A stretch of 64,000 bases of DNA from Rhodococcus sp. NBC_00297 (GCF_036173065.1 NZ_CP108041.1:2917001-2981000), one strand, 5' to 3'; positions 1-10,752 are shown, numbered from the stretch's first letter. The notes: a model not told the origin generated them from the sequence alone. Numbers and translations are program-made.

Positions 1-214
1 CCAGCTCGTCGAGCTCGGCCACGGCACGCGGCGTGAGTCCGTCACCGCAGGTCTTGTCGCGCGGGAACGTGGCGGCGTCCGCGAGAATCGTGTCGTGACC
101 AGCTCGTACGGACCAGGCCGCGGCGGCGCTGCCCGCGGGTCCCGCTCCGACGACGAGAACGTCGGTCACGCGTCGAGTTCCCGGTGTCACACCCTGTGCG
201 CGTCCATCCGTCAT
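1..214 (-). CDS. menJ: Geranylgeranyl reductase family flavoprotein (MenJ-like), 5' part only
   Basis: N-terminal 71 residues of a FAD-dependent reductase; the rest lies left of the window. The translation from the ATG at 214 has the Rossmann dinucleotide motif VVGAGPAGSAAA followed by the family motif GDGLTPRAV. In mycobacteria this protein saturates one isoprene unit of the menaquinone side chain. It is divergent from a polyprenyl synthase, the same pairing as Rv0561c/Rv0562, which supports the MenJ assignment. A GTG 15 codons downstream (VTDVLVVGAG) is an alternative start. Confidence 0.85.
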   Translation of the reverse strand, partial: MTDGRAQGVTPGTRRVTDVLVVGAGPAGSAAAAWSVRAGHDTILADAATFPRDKTCGDGLTPRAVAELDEL

Positions 215-296
215 CGTTCCATCTTGCAGGCACGATAGGTTGGAGGCAGACGCGGCGCCGAGGCCCGGAGCCGCGCGAGGTGTTCGACGACGAGAA

Positions 297-1331
297 ATGG
301 GTGCGAGCGCGGTGACCGAGACGAGTGCGAGTGGGGCCACCGTGGTGGCGGGCGTGGATCTCGGGAACGCGGAGTTCGCGGAGATCGTGCGCGCGGCGAT
401 GGCCGAGGTCGAGAGCCTGCTCGTGACCGAGCTGTCCGACGGTGAGGACTTCCTCACCGAGGCGGCGCTGCACCTCGCCAAGGCCGGCGGCAAGCGGTTC
501 CGCCCGCTGTTCACCATTCTCACCGGTCAGCTCGGCCCCAAGGCGTCCAGTCCGGACATCGTCACCGCGGCCACCGTGCTCGAGATGGTGCACCTCGCGA
601 CGCTGTATCACGACGACGTCATGGACGAGGCCGCCATGCGCCGCGGCGTGGAGTCCGCCAACGCGCGCTGGGGCAACAGCGTCGCCATCCTCGCGGGCGA
701 CTACCTCTTCGCACACGCGTCGCGCCTGGTCTCGACGCTGGGCCCCTCCGCCGTCCGTACGATCGCCGAGACGTTCGCCGCGCTGGTCACGGGCCAGATG
801 CGCGAGACGATCGGCAGCAAGCCCGATCAGGATCCGGTCGATCACTACCTCACCACGGTGTGGGAGAAGACGGGTTCGCTGATCGCGACGAGCGGTCGCT
901 TCGGCGGCACGTTCTCCGGGGGCGACGACGAGCACATCGAGCGGCTCGAGCGTCTCGGCGACGCGGTGGGCACCGCGTTCCAGATCTCCGACGACATCAT
1001 CGACATCTCGTCCGCCGCGTCGGACTCCGGCAAGACGCCGGGCACCGACCTGCGCGAGGGCGTCCACACGCTGCCCGTACTGTTCGCGCTGCGCGACGAG
1101 GGTGCGGACGGCGACCGGCTCCGCCACCTGCTGCGCGGTCCCATCACCGACGACGCGGACGTGGCCGAGGCGTTGACTCTGCTGGGTCGTTCGCCGGGCA
1201 TGGCCAAGGCACGCGAGACGCTCGACACCTACGCCCAGCGGGCGCGCACCGAGCTGGACGCTCTGCCACAGGGCCCGGCCAACGACGCGCTGCGCAAGCT
1301 GGTCGAGTACACGGTCGCCCGCATCAGCTGA
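297..1331 (+). CDS. grcC1: Polyprenyl diphosphate synthase (GrcC-like)
   Basis: Trans-prenyltransferase of about 344 residues that condenses isopentenyl diphosphate with allylic diphosphates, probably for the menaquinone side chain. Both aspartate-rich motifs are present: the first as HDDVMDEA, the second as SDDIIDIS. The basic GGKRFRP segment precedes them. The frame is open from a TTG at 240; ATG 297 or GTG 312 (VTETSASG) are more likely starts, and none has a strong ribosome binding site. It is divergent from the MenJ-like gene and 72 nt upstream of htpX, as in M. tuberculosis. Confidence 0.9.
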   Translation: MGASAVTETSASGATVVAGVDLGNAEFAEIVRAAMAEVESLLVTELSDGEDFLTEAALHLAKAGGKRFRPLFTILTGQLGPKASSPDIVTAATVLEMVHLATLYHDDVMDEAAMRRGVESANARWGNSVAILAGDYLFAHASRLVSTLGPSAVRTIAETFAALVTGQMRETIGSKPDQDPVDHYLTTVWEKTGSLIATSGRFGGTFSGGDDEHIERLERLGDAVGTAFQISDDIIDISSAASDSGKTPGTDLREGVHTLPVLFALRDEGADGDRLRHLLRGPITDDADVAEALTLLGRSPGMAKARETLDTYAQRARTELDALPQGPANDALRKLVEYTVARIS

Positions 1332-1403
1332 CGGGAACTACCCGCGTCACCTCGGTCGTTGTTCGTGCAGGAAGCACTGCGGCGAGAGGATCGGCGACAC
1401 ACG

Positions 1404-2270
1404 ATGAAGTTCGCGAACGGCATGAAGACGTTCGGCCTGATGGTCGGGATGTCGGCTCTGATCGTCTTCATCGGCGCTCTGTTCCAGAACTCGACCATCC
1501 TGGTGGTCGCGGTCGTCCTGGCCGTCGGCATGAACGGGTACGCCTACTTCAACAGCGACAAGCTGGCGCTGAAGTCGATGCACGCCCAGCCGATCACCGA
1601 GGTCGAGTACCCGCGCATCTTCGCGATCGTCCGCGAGCTGGCCACCGCGGCGCATCAGCCCATGCCGCGGCTCTACATCAGCCCCACCAACGCCCCCAAC
1701 GCGTTCGCCACGGGACGCAACCCGCGCAACGCGGCGGTGTGTTGCACCAGCGGCATCCTTGCGCTGCTGAACGAGCGTGAGCTGCGCGCGGTCCTCGGCC
1801 ACGAGCTCTCGCACGTCTACAACCGCGACATCCTCATCTCGTCCGTGGCGGGCGCCATGGCGGCCGTGGTGTCCGGACTCGCGAACTTCGCGTTCTTCGC
1901 GAACGTCTTCGGCGGGCGCGGGAACGGGCAGGGCGCCAACCCGCTGGCCCTGCTGCTGGTGTCGATGCTCGGACCGATCGCGGCGTCCCTGGTGAAGCTG
2001 GCCGTGTCGCGCTCGCGGGAGTACCAGGCGGACCAGTCGGGTGCCGAGCTCACCGGCGACCCCCTGGCGCTGGCCTCCGCGCTCCGCAAGCTGCAGAGCG
2101 GCACCCAGGCCGCCCCGCTGCCCCCCGAGCCGCGCCTCACGGCCCAGTCGCACCTGATGATCGCCAACCCGTTCCGGGCGGGTGACCGCGCGAGCAAGCT
2201 GTTCTCCACGCACCCGCCGATGGAGGAGCGCATCGCCCGCCTCGAGCGCATGGCGGGGCCCTACCGCTGA
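1404..2270 (+). CDS. htpX: HtpX-type membrane zinc metalloprotease
   Basis: 288-residue M48-family membrane protease for quality control of damaged membrane proteins. The zinc-binding HExxH appears as [11 protein letters not shown] and the third ligand glutamate lies in [13 protein letters not shown]. Two N-terminal hydrophobic segments (residues 10-50) and a second pair around the catalytic helix give the usual HtpX topology. The ATG at 1404 follows a GAGAGGA ribosome binding site and begins [13 protein letters not shown], close to other actinobacterial HtpX proteins. Confidence 0.95.
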   Translation: MKFANGMKTFGLMVGMSALIVFIGALFQNSTILVVAVVLAVGMNGYAYFNSDKLALKSMHAQPITEVEYPRIFAIVRELATAAHQPMPRLYISPTNAPNAFATGRNPRNAAVCCTSGILALLNERELRAVLGHELSHVYNRDILISSVAGAMAAVVSGLANFAFFANVFGGRGNGQGANPLALLLVSMLGPIAASLVKLAVSRSREYQADQSGAELTGDPLALASALRKLQSGTQAAPLPPEPRLTAQSHLMIANPFRAGDRASKLFSTHPPMEERIARLERMAGPYR

Positions 2271-2271
2271 G

Positions 2272-2763
2272 TCAGCGGTAGTTGACGAACTGCAGGGCGA
2301 TGCCGAAGTCCTCGCCCTTGAGCAGCTGCTGAACGGCCTGGAGGTCGTCACGCTTCTTGCTGCTCACCCGCAGTTCCTCGCCCTGGATCTGCGCCTTGAC
2401 GCCCTTGGGGCCCTCGTCGCGGATCTTCTTCGAGATCTTCTTGGCGTTCTCGGTGGTGATGCCCTGCACCAGCGTGCCGGTGATCTTGTAGGTCTTGCCC
2501 GACTGCACGGGATCGCCGGCGTCGAAGGCCTTGAGCGAGATGTCGCGTCGGATGAGCTTCTCCTTGAAGACGTCCAGGGCGGCCTTCGCGCGTTCCTCGG
2601 CCTCGGCGGTGATGACGATGGCCTCGTCTCCGGACCACTCGATGCTCGCGCCGGTGCCGCGGAAGTCGAAGCGGGTCGACAGCTCCTTGCCGGCCTGGTT
2701 CAGAGCGTTGTCGACCTCCTGGCGGTCCACCTTGCTCACGACGTCGAACGACGAATCAGCCAC
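2272..2763 (-). CDS. yajQ: YajQ family nucleotide-binding protein (UPF0234)
   Basis: 163-residue YajQ/UPF0234 protein. It begins [22 protein letters not shown] and ends in QFVNYR, both hallmarks of the family; homologues bind cyclic di-GMP or nucleic acid. The GTG at 2763 is chosen because an AAGGAGT Shine-Dalgarno sits 8 nt upstream; the frame stays open upstream but without family similarity. The gene is convergent with htpX, stop codons being one base apart. Its function in actinobacteria is not settled. Confidence 0.92.
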   Translation of the reverse strand: MADSSFDVVSKVDRQEVDNALNQAGKELSTRFDFRGTGASIEWSGDEAIVITAEAEERAKAALDVFKEKLIRRDISLKAFDAGDPVQSGKTYKITGTLVQGITTENAKKISKKIRDEGPKGVKAQIQGEELRVSSKKRDDLQAVQQLLKGEDFGIALQFVNYR

Positions 2764-2821
2764 TGACAACACTCCTTCGTGCGTGATCGGTACGGTGCCG
2801 ACGGTAGCGTGTCCAGCCGGT

Positions 2822-2852
2822 TTGCCATCGAGGGGTGCGGTCGTTGTATTCT
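2822..2852 (+). promoter_or_regulatory. Candidate promoter of tRNA-Tyr
   Basis: A TTGCCA (2822-2827) and TATTCT (2847-2852) pair separated by 19 bases lies about 56 bases before the mature tRNA-Tyr. It resembles housekeeping sigma (SigA/HrdB) elements. The long spacer makes this a moderate call, based on sequence only. Confidence 0.45.
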
Positions 2853-2907
2853 GCGTATCGCACCTGGAGCGGTCACTCGACGAGTGTCCGGCGCCATGGA
2901 GCATCCC

Positions 2908-2990
2908 GGCAGATTGCCCGAGCGGCCAATGGGAGCGGACTGTAAATCCGTCGGCTTATGCCTACGTAGGTTCGAATCCTACATCTGCCA
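2908..2990 (+). tRNA. tRNA-Tyr (GTA)
   Basis: An 83-nt class II tRNA with long variable arm. Acceptor strand GGCAGAT (2908-2914) pairs with ATCTGCC (2983-2989), discriminator A at 2990. The anticodon GTA is at 2942-2944, in the loop TGTAAAT. The T arm contains GTTCGAATC. The 3' CCA is not encoded. Confidence 0.97.
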
Positions 2991-2994
2991 CACC

Positions 2995-3034
2995 CGACGA
3001 GACCCCGGCGAGAATCCTCGCCGGGGTCTCGTCG
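2995..3034 (+). terminator. Strong hairpin terminator after tRNA-Tyr
   Basis: A perfect 18-bp stem (2995-3012 with 3017-3034) closed by the tetraloop AATC, starting five bases after the tRNA. No T-run follows, as is common for actinobacterial intrinsic terminators. Confidence 0.8.
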
Positions 3035-3091
3035 TCGGGGTGGGGGCAGGCGGCACGCGAAACGCCGCGTGCAACTCGTTCACCAGGCAAT

Positions 3092-3119
3092 TTGGCGAGC
3101 GGTCTGACCCCTGTGTAAT
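3092..3119 (+). promoter_or_regulatory. Candidate promoter of tRNA-Thr/tRNA-Met
   Basis: TTGGCG at 3092-3097 and TGTAAT at 3114-3119, spacer 16 bases, 43 bases upstream of tRNA-Thr. Housekeeping-type elements. The two tRNAs, 35 nt apart, probably share this transcript. Confidence 0.4.
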
Positions 3120-3161
3120 GTCTTCGAAGGCTTCGACGTGCACCTCGTGTGCGCCGATCCT

Positions 3162-3234
3162 GCCCCCTTAGCTCAGTCGGTAGAGCGTTTCCATGGTAAG
3201 GAAAAGGTCAACGGTTCGATTCCGTTAGGGGGCT
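3162..3234 (+). tRNA. tRNA-Thr (GGT)
   Basis: A 73-nt cloverleaf: acceptor GCCCCCT (3162-3168) pairs with AGGGGGC (3227-3233), discriminator T. The D arm reads GCTCAGTCGGTAGAGC, the anticodon GGT is at 3195-3197, and the T loop is GGTTCGATTCC. CCA is not encoded. In M. tuberculosis thrT and metT occupy the same place before rpmG. Confidence 0.96.
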
Positions 3235-3269
3235 CGCGGGACCGAGCGCCGGCCGGCGTCCGGCACCGA

Positions 3270-3342
3270 GGCGGTGTAGCTCAGTCGGTAGAGCAAACGA
3301 CTCATAATCGTTGTGTCGCCGGTTCAAGTCCGGCCATCGCTA
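3270..3342 (+). tRNA. tRNA-Met (CAT), elongator type
   Basis: A 73-nt cloverleaf with acceptor GGCGGTG (3270-3276) against CATCGCT (3335-3341), including G-T wobbles at the first and fifth pairs. Anticodon CAT is at 3303-3305. A nearly fully paired acceptor end and absence of the GGG/CCC anticodon stem of initiators make it an elongator. CCA is not encoded. Confidence 0.93.
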
Positions 3343-3440
3343 CTCGACAGAGGACTCCGCCGCTGCTGCGCGCAGTGGGGTCCGGTATTCATGACCGACG
3401 CAGCACCCGTATCGCGCTCTACCCGAAAGCAGGCATCGAC

Positions 3441-3608
3441 GTGGCCTCCTCCACTGACGTTCGGCCCAAGATCACCTTGGCGTGCGAGGTGTGCAAGCAC
3501 CGTAACTACATCACCAAGAAGAATCGCCGCAACGATCCCGATCGCCTCGAGATCAAGAAGTTCTGCCCGAACTGCGGAACTCATCGCGCGCACCGCGAAT
3601 CTCGCTGA
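3441..3608 (+). CDS. rpmG: 50S ribosomal protein L33, zinc-binding form
   Basis: 55-residue ribosomal protein. Two CxxC pairs (CEVC and CPNC) form the zinc ribbon of the C+ L33 type, and [17 protein letters not shown] and LEIKKFCP are family signatures. The GTG at 3441 begins [13 protein letters not shown]; the frame is open upstream through the tRNA genes but that is fortuitous. It stands in the tRNA-rpmG-hadAB-secE-nusG order of mycobacteria. Confidence 0.96.
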   Translation: MASSTDVRPKITLACEVCKHRNYITKKNRRNDPDRLEIKKFCPNCGTHRAHRESR

Positions 3609-3798
3609 TCATTCGCACAGCAGCGCTGCCCCGGCACAGTCGCCGTGGCAGCGCTGACGTGTGTCCAGGTGCCGGTGACCCAGTCGGCTCGGCGCCGTCC
3701 GTCTCGAACTCGCCCGACAGAGCCGTCCGGACTGTCTCTCGTCCCACGCTCGGGTGTCCCGTGGTGAGTTCCACATCATTCTCGGGGGAGTCGACGAC

Positions 3799-4353
3799 GT
3801 GACAGTCACCGCAACCGCAACCGACCGGGGCGACACGCCTGCCGTGGACCCGGCGGTGCACACCGCCAGCATGGTCGGGCATCACTACCGCATGCCCGAC
3901 TTCTACGAGATCGGGCGCGAGAAGGTGCGCGAGTACTCGCGGGCCGTGCAGAACGATCATCCCGCGCACTCCTCGGAGGACGCCGCGGCCGAGCTCGGGT
4001 ACGAGCATCTCGTCGCACCGGCCACCTTCATCTCGGTCGTCGGCATCATCGCGCAGAAGGCCATGTTCGACGAGGTCATCACCGGGTACGACCTGTCGCA
4101 GATCATGCAGGCGGATCAGCGTCTCGAGTTCCACCGTCCGATCGTGGCGGGGGACCGCCTGACCGTCGACGTGAGCCTGGAGTCCTTCCGCCAGATGGGT
4201 GGAAGCGACATCATCATCACGAAGAACATGGTCACGGACGAGGCCGGCGAGGACGTCATGACGTCCTGGACGACACTCGTGGCGAAGACCGGCGGCGGTT
4301 CCGATCAGGACGCGCTGGAGATGGCGAAAGGTGTCATGAAACATGACTCGTAA
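3799..4353 (+). CDS. hadA: (3R)-hydroxyacyl-ACP dehydratase subunit HadA
   Basis: 184-residue single-hotdog protein of the FAS-II dehydratase that extends meromycolic acid chains. It lacks the catalytic Asp/His pair, which comes from HadB, and serves as the chain-binding partner; the GHHYRMPDFYEIGREKVREYS segment region is characteristic of HadA. The GTG at 3799 is preceded by GGGGGAG at an 8-base spacing, better than the ATG at 3754. The 3' end overlaps hadB by 11 nt, suggesting translational coupling. Confidence 0.93.
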   Translation: MTVTATATDRGDTPAVDPAVHTASMVGHHYRMPDFYEIGREKVREYSRAVQNDHPAHSSEDAAAELGYEHLVAPATFISVVGIIAQKAMFDEVITGYDLSQIMQADQRLEFHRPIVAGDRLTVDVSLESFRQMGGSDIIITKNMVTDEAGEDVMTSWTTLVAKTGGGSDQDALEMAKGVMKHDS

Positions 4354-4771
4354 GCAGTTCGACCAGGTCACCGTCGGCGACGACCTTCCCGAGCGCACCT
4401 ACGAGCTCACCCGCGGTGACCTCGTGAACTACTCGGGCGTCTCCGGCGACCCGAACCCGATCCACTGGAGTGATCCGGTCGCGCGCACGCTCGCCGGACT
4501 CTCGGACGTCGTCGCCCACGGCATGCTCACCATGGGACTCGGCGCCGGTTTCGTCACCGACTGGTCGGGTGATCCGGGCGCCATCACCGAGTACAACGTG
4601 CGCTTCACCAGCCCCGTGCTGGTCAAGGAGACCGAGCCGGCCAAGGTCGACTTCACGGGTCGCATCAAGTCGGTCGACGCGGACACCCGCAAGGCCGTCG
4701 TCGCCATCACCGCGAAATACGAGGGCAAGAAGATCTTCGGTCGCGCCGTCGCGACCGTCCAGCTCGCGTGA
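4343..4771 (+). CDS. hadB: (3R)-hydroxyacyl-ACP dehydratase catalytic subunit HadB
   Basis: 142-residue MaoC-like hotdog enzyme. The hydratase-2 motif SGDPNPIHW (about residues 34-42) supplies the catalytic Asp and His. It forms a heterodimer with HadA for the dehydration step of mycolate elongation. Start ATG 4343 lies inside the end of hadA. In M. tuberculosis hadC follows; here the next genes are tRNA-Trp and secE, so a HadBC complex cannot be made from this locus. Confidence 0.94.
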   Translation: MTRKQFDQVTVGDDLPERTYELTRGDLVNYSGVSGDPNPIHWSDPVARTLAGLSDVVAHGMLTMGLGAGFVTDWSGDPGAITEYNVRFTSPVLVKETEPAKVDFTGRIKSVDADTRKAVVAITAKYEGKKIFGRAVATVQLA

Positions 4772-4903
4772 TCCGGCTCTCCGATCGCCGACTCGAGTCA
4801 GCGATTTCGGGGGCGTCCGTGAGTGCAGTACACTGAGATCTCCGGGGTCGTACAGCGCTGTGCGCTGTCCGTCGCCGGTACGACCGGATCTCGATCCGGC
4901 CGA

Positions 4904-4979
<76 letters not shown>

Positions 4980-5059
4980 CGTTCGAAAGCGGTGCTTCGG
5001 ACAGTGGTCATGCAGAGCATTCGAGTGCAGACACCCTGCCGACGACCGAGAGGAACGAC

Positions 5060-6434
<1,375 letters not shown>

Positions 6435-6511
6435 GGCGCTCAGAACCCCCCACAACTTGCAGGCAGTACCGCAAGACATCCGAGAACCACGCAACAACCT
6501 AGGAATCACAG

Positions 6512-6946
6512 ATGCCCCCCAAGAAGAAGAAGCTAGCCGGGATCATCAAGCTTCAGATCCAGGCCGGTCAGGCCAACCCGGCACCGCCCGTGGGCCCCGC
6601 CCTCGGTCAGCACGGCGTCAACATCATGGAGTTCTGCAAGGCGTACAACGCCGCGACCGAGTCGCAGCGTGGCAACGTCGTGCCGGTGGAGATCTCGGTC
6701 TACGAGGACCGGACCTTCGACTTCAAGCTGAAGACCCCGCCTGCCGCCAAGCTGCTGCTCAAGGCAGCCGGCGTCGCCAAGGGTTCGGGCGAGCCGCACA
6801 AGACCAAGGTCGCCACGGTGACCATGGACCAGGTGCGCGAGATCGCCAAGACCAAGGCCGAGGATCTGAACGCCAACGACATCGACCAGGCCGCGAAGAT
6901 CATCGCCGGCACTGCTCGCTCGATGGGTATCACGGTCGAAGGCTGA
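6512..6946 (+). CDS. rplK: 50S ribosomal protein L11
   Basis: 144-residue L11, the GTPase-centre protein that binds 23S rRNA helices 43/44. It shows the proline-rich N-terminal signature [19 protein letters not shown] and the C-terminal [21 protein letters not shown] rRNA-binding region. ATG 6512 follows AGGAAT. It lies between nusG and rplA in the standard order; L1 may autoregulate the pair, but no binding site was confirmed. Confidence 0.97.
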
Positions 6947-7032
6947 GCCACCGGCTCACCAGCTCCACAGCATCACGTGGGAGAGCCGGCCAGGCTCGTC
7001 AACCACGCTCCGAACAACGAACGGACATCATC

Positions 7033-7752
7033 ATGGCAAAGCGCAGCAAGGCCTACGAGGCCGCAGCAGCGAAGATCGATCAGGACCAGCTCTACTCGCC
7101 GCTCTCGGCGGCGAAGCTGGCCAAGGACACCGCGTCGAGCAAGTTCGATCCGACCGTCGAGGTCGCGATGCGCCTCGGCGTCGATCCCCGCAAGGCGGAC
7201 CAGATGGTGCGCGGCACCGTCAACCTGCCCCACGGCACCGGTAAGACCGCCCGCGTCATCGTCTTCGCCGCAGGCGCGAAGGCCGACGAGGCCGTCGCCG
7301 CCGGTGCGGACGAGGTCGGCGCAGAGGACCTGATCGAGCGGATCCAGGGCGGATGGCTGGAGTTCGACGCAGCGATCGCCACCCCTGACCAGATGGCCAA
7401 GGTCGGCCGCATCGCCCGCGTTCTCGGACCGCGTGGCCTGATGCCGAACCCGAAGACGGGCACGGTCACCAACGACGTGACCAAGGCCGTCGGCGACATC
7501 AAGGGCGGCAAGATCAACTTCCGCGTCGACAAGCAGGCCAACCTGCACTTCGTCATCGGCAAGGCGTCGTTCGACGACGCCAAGCTGGTGGAGAACTACG
7601 GCGCAGCCCTGGACGAGATCCTGCGTGCGAAGCCGTCGTCGGCCAAGGGCCGTTACGTCAAGAAGATCACGGTCTCGACCACCACCGGACCGGGCATCCC
7701 GGTGGACCCGAACCGTACTCGGAACCTCCTCGAGGACGACGCGACCGCCTGA
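7033..7752 (+). CDS. rplA: 50S ribosomal protein L1
   Basis: 239-residue L1 of the ribosomal stalk base. Starts [16 protein letters not shown] and holds the L1 signature around [23 protein letters not shown] 7033 is 86 nt after rplK. A strong hairpin terminator follows within 20 nt, so secE-nusG-rplK-rplA ends here. Confidence 0.97.
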   Translation: MAKRSKAYEAAAAKIDQDQLYSPLSAAKLAKDTASSKFDPTVEVAMRLGVDPRKADQMVRGTVNLPHGTGKTARVIVFAAGAKADEAVAAGADEVGAEDLIERIQGGWLEFDAAIATPDQMAKVGRIARVLGPRGLMPNPKTGTVTNDVTKAVGDIKGGKINFRVDKQANLHFVIGKASFDDAKLVENYGAALDEILRAKPSSAKGRYVKKITVSTTTGPGIPVDPNRTRNLLEDDATA

Positions 7753-7770
7753 GTCACTCGCAGCACCGAA

Positions 7771-7803
7771 GAAGGCCGGCACCCCGTGAGGGTGCCGGCC
7801 TTC
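7771..7803 (+). terminator. Hairpin terminator between rplA and the convergent hydrolase
   Basis: A perfect 14-bp stem (7771-7784 with 7790-7803), loop CGTGA, between the convergent ends of rplA (7752) and the hydrolase gene (7813). Being symmetrical it can serve both strands. Confidence 0.85.
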
Positions 7804-7812
7804 GTCGCGTTC

Positions 7813-8766
7813 TCAGGCCTTGGCGACGTTCGTGAGAATCGTGTCGACCACGCGGTCCACCAGGGCGTTCGGGATGTCGTGCGCCATGCCGTCGACGAGC
7901 ACCAGCTCGGATCCGACCACGTGGCGCGCGATGGCCTTCCCGCCGGCGGGACGCACGAGGGGATCCGCCGTGCCGTGGATGACGACCGTCGGCGCCGTGA
8001 TCCGCTTCGTGTACTTCGCGAGGCTCCCGGTTCCGGTGATCGCCGCGAGCTGGCGGACGATGCCGGCCGGGTAGTAGCCGCGGTCGTACGCCTCGGTCGC
8101 GTCGGCGACACGTTCGTCCCGCGTGGTGGGGAACTGCTTGCTGCCGATCGTCTGGAACGTCGTCGCCTGGTGTTCGATGATCTGCTCGCGCGTCGCGTTC
8201 TTGGGCGGCGGCTTGAGCAGCGGCGCGAGCGCGCGGACGTCCGGCGGCGGCAGGAACGCCTCGTTGGTGCTGGAGAAGAGGATGGAGACCGAGCGGATGC
8301 GCTCCGGGTGCGACCCCGCGACCACCTGCGTGATCATGCCGCCCATCGAGGCGCCGACGATGTGGGCCGACTCGATGCCCAGGTGGTCGAGCAGACCGAC
8401 GGTGTCCTCGGCCATGTCCACCACCGTGTACGGAACCGAGCTCGACTGCCCGAGTTCGTGGCGGACCAGTCGCAGCAGGATGTTCCCCGTGACGCGCTGC
8501 CCGTCGAGCTTGCCCGAGAGTCCGATGTCTCGGTTGTCGAAGCGGATCACGCGATAGCCGGCGTTGATCAGCTTGCGGCAGAACGGCATCGACCACGTGA
8601 GCAGCTGGCAGCCCAGTCCCATGACGAGCAGGATCGGCGGGTTCTCGATGTCGCCCATGTCCTCGTAGGCGATGTCGACCGCGCCGACCGAGGCGGTGCC
8701 GGTACGGACCTCGACCTCGACCTCGACCTCGGTCTCGGAACGGCCGGTCTCGGGTGTGCCTGTCAT
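7813..8766 (-). CDS. Alpha/beta-hydrolase (LipG-like carboxylesterase)
   Basis: 317-residue alpha/beta-hydrolase. The nucleophile elbow is GASMGGM with Ser140; the acid is probably the Asp in GTADPLVRP and the His in GMAHDIPNALV. The oxyanion-side motif LLVMGLGCQLLTW and FDNRDIGLSG are those of the LipG (Rv0646c) group, which has the same position after rplA in M. tuberculosis. The N-terminus carries a (EV)n run encoded by short direct repeats. Natural substrate is unknown. Lies 12 nt downstream of the CocE-type gene, so likely co-transcribed. Confidence 0.85.
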   Translation of the reverse strand: MTGTPETGRSETEVEVEVEVRTGTASVGAVDIAYEDMGDIENPPILLVMGLGCQLLTWSMPFCRKLINAGYRVIRFDNRDIGLSGKLDGQRVTGNILLRLVRHELGQSSSVPYTVVDMAEDTVGLLDHLGIESAHIVGASMGGMITQVVAGSHPERIRSVSILFSSTNEAFLPPPDVRALAPLLKPPPKNATREQIIEHQATTFQTIGSKQFPTTRDERVADATEAYDRGYYPAGIVRQLAAITGTGSLAKYTKRITAPTVVIHGTADPLVRPAGGKAIARHVVGSELVLVDGMAHDIPNALVDRVVDTILTNVAKA

Positions 8767-8778
8767 ACGTGGATCTCC

Positions 8779-10752
8779 TTACCAGCCGGGCTCACCGAGC
8801 AGCGGCAACGTGATGAAACTGGGGTCCGTCGGGTCGAGGTCGACGTCCTGCGCTCGCCATCGGGTGCGGAGGCGATCGGGCAGGATCGGCACGAATCGAG
8901 GCGCGTCGGCCGCGAAGATGTCGAGTCGCAGGCGGTGTCCGGGGTGCAGGACCGCCTCGGTCGAGAGTAGTTCGATGTCGAGGACGATCGGTTCGCCGGG
9001 GACCACGGGGAGCAGTGACTCGCGCGTGAGCGGGTGGTGGGCCACCAGGTAGTCACCCGACTCGGTGCGGATGCTCTCCTCGTCGTCGATCGCGCGGCGC
9101 GACGCCAGCAGCGCACCGTTGGTGAGCACGGTGGGAGTGCCGTCTGGAGCGACGTCGCACAGCATCACGGCCCACATCGACTCGCGGGCGCGCGCGACGG
9201 TGCGGACGTGGACGTTGGCGGGGCCCGAGTAGACGACGGTGGTCATGACGGGAGGCGTCGTGAACGTGAGCGCGTCACCCTCCGCGAAGCGGTTGTCGTA
9301 GGTGAAGCCGCCGCCGAGAACGGCCGGAACACCGGCCAGCACCTGCGTGGTGTCGCGGGAGACGACGGTGCGGAACCCGGGCTTCACCGTCAGACGGGCC
9401 GTGTCGGTCGGCGCCTCGAAGTGCAGGGACCCGTCGTGCCGACTGTGCGACGCGGTACCGGACGAGTCGGCGCTCAGGTAGAGGCGCCGAGCCACGGCGG
9501 CGGGCGCGGGGAACCGGCCGTGCGCTTCCCACCCGCCGCCCTGCTGACGCAGCGTGACCGGTCCGTAGCGGTCGATACCGTTGTCGATGCCGCGCAGCCA
9601 CTTGTCGAACCAGGCGCGTTCGAGCACGTCGAGTCGCGGCGGGAACCCGGGTTCACCGAAGCCGATCCCGGGGTTGCCGTGGTACCCGTCGCCCACCAGA
9701 AGTTGCTTGCGCCCGCGTTCGACGGTGAGTCGGTTGTACATGTCGGGTGCCGCGCCGCCGAAGATGTCGTGCCAGCAGCCGTAGAGGAACGTGGGGACCG
9801 CGATGTCCTCGATGGTGGGATCGATGGTGTCGAAGGACGGGTCGTCGTAGATGCGTGGGTCCGAACCGGTGAGGAACCCGTTCACCAGATTGCTGATGTT
9901 CGTGGCGGGGGACCGTATGCGATCCGCGAGCCAGCCGACTCCGCCGCGTCGCAGGATCTGTACTGCCGGAACCCATTTGAGGGTGTTCACGGCGGTGAGC
10001 CACAGGGGGATGAAGAGCGACGGTGCGCCGCCGGTGGCGAAGATCTCGCGGACGATGTCCTCGGATCCCTCGACGGCGAACACGGCGTCCGGTCCCGCGC
10101 TGCCCGCGGCGGCGGCCTGCAGGGAGTTGATGGCGGAGTAGGAGATGCCGGCCATGCCGACGCGCCCGTCGCACCACGGCGACGCCCGGATCCACTCGAG
10201 GATCTCCAGGGTGTCGAGTTGTTCACGCGGGCCGAGGGTGTCCCACACGCCGGACGAGGAACCGGTGCCGCGCGCGTCGATGATGACCTGCACGTAGCCG
10301 CTACGGACGAGATGGCGGTTCACGGTGAGCAGATCCGCCGCACCGCCCGCGACGACGCGGGTGATCTCGGAGATGCCGTCGAACGGGGTTCCCGAGAGGT
10401 CGACGGAGCGGGACACGCGCCGCAGCGCCGGCCCCAGCACGGGTGCGGCGAGGAGTGCGTCGATCGAGTCGAGCAGGACCGAGTTGTACGGGGTGATGTT
10501 GAGGACGACGGGGAAGCGGGAGGAGACGGATCGTCCACTCGCGTCGGCGGGGGACACGACGATGGCGCGGAGGACGGCTCCGTCCGTCATCGTGACGGCG
10601 GCGCCGCGGTCGATGTGCACACGGGGGAACTCGGGAGTGGACTCCACGAGTTCTGCCCATGCTCGGCCGTCGGCGCCGCCGGTGGGATCACGGTGGAAGG
10701 GCGAGACGACATGCTCGGGTTGCACCAGTGCATGGGCCGATGTCGTCGTCAT
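8779..10752 (-). CDS. CocE/NonD family serine hydrolase (X-Pro dipeptidyl-peptidase-like)
   Basis: 657-residue hydrolase. The N-terminal alpha/beta core has RGTGSSSGVWD followed by the nucleophile motif GMAGISYSAIN; a C-terminal jelly-roll domain (about residues 420-650) is that of the XPDP/CocE family. Members cleave esters or amides. No signal peptide is evident. ATG 10752 begins MTTTSAHALVQPEHVV; a GTG 15 codons upstream is in frame. It probably forms an operon with the LipG-like hydrolase downstream. Confidence 0.85.
   Translation of the reverse strand: MTTTSAHALVQPEHVVSPFHRDPTGGADGRAWAELVESTPEFPRVHIDRGAAVTMTDGAVLRAIVVSPADASGRSVSSRFPVVLNITPYNSVLLDSIDALLAAPVLGPALRRVSRSVDLSGTPFDGISEITRVVAGGAADLLTVNRHLVRSGYVQVIIDARGTGSSSGVWDTLGPREQLDTLEILEWIRASPWCDGRVGMAGISYSAINSLQAAAAGSAGPDAVFAVEGSEDIVREIFATGGAPSLFIPLWLTAVNTLKWVPAVQILRRGGVGWLADRIRSPATNISNLVNGFLTGSDPRIYDDPSFDTIDPTIEDIAVPTFLYGCWHDIFGGAAPDMYNRLTVERGRKQLLVGDGYHGNPGIGFGEPGFPPRLDVLERAWFDKWLRGIDNGIDRYGPVTLRQQGGGWEAHGRFPAPAAVARRLYLSADSSGTASHSRHDGSLHFEAPTDTARLTVKPGFRTVVSRDTTQVLAGVPAVLGGGFTYDNRFAEGDALTFTTPPVMTTVVYSGPANVHVRTVARARESMWAVMLCDVAPDGTPTVLTNGALLASRRAIDDEESIRTESGDYLVAHHPLTRESLLPVVPGEPIVLDIELLSTEAVLHPGHRLRLDIFAADAPRFVPILPDRLRTRWRAQDVDLDPTDPSFITLPLLGEPGW

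Noticed and set aside
3138..3440. N-terminal extension of rpmG through tRNA-Thr and tRNA-Met
   Set aside because: It would read through two folded tRNA genes; the L33 family starts at the GTG at 3441.
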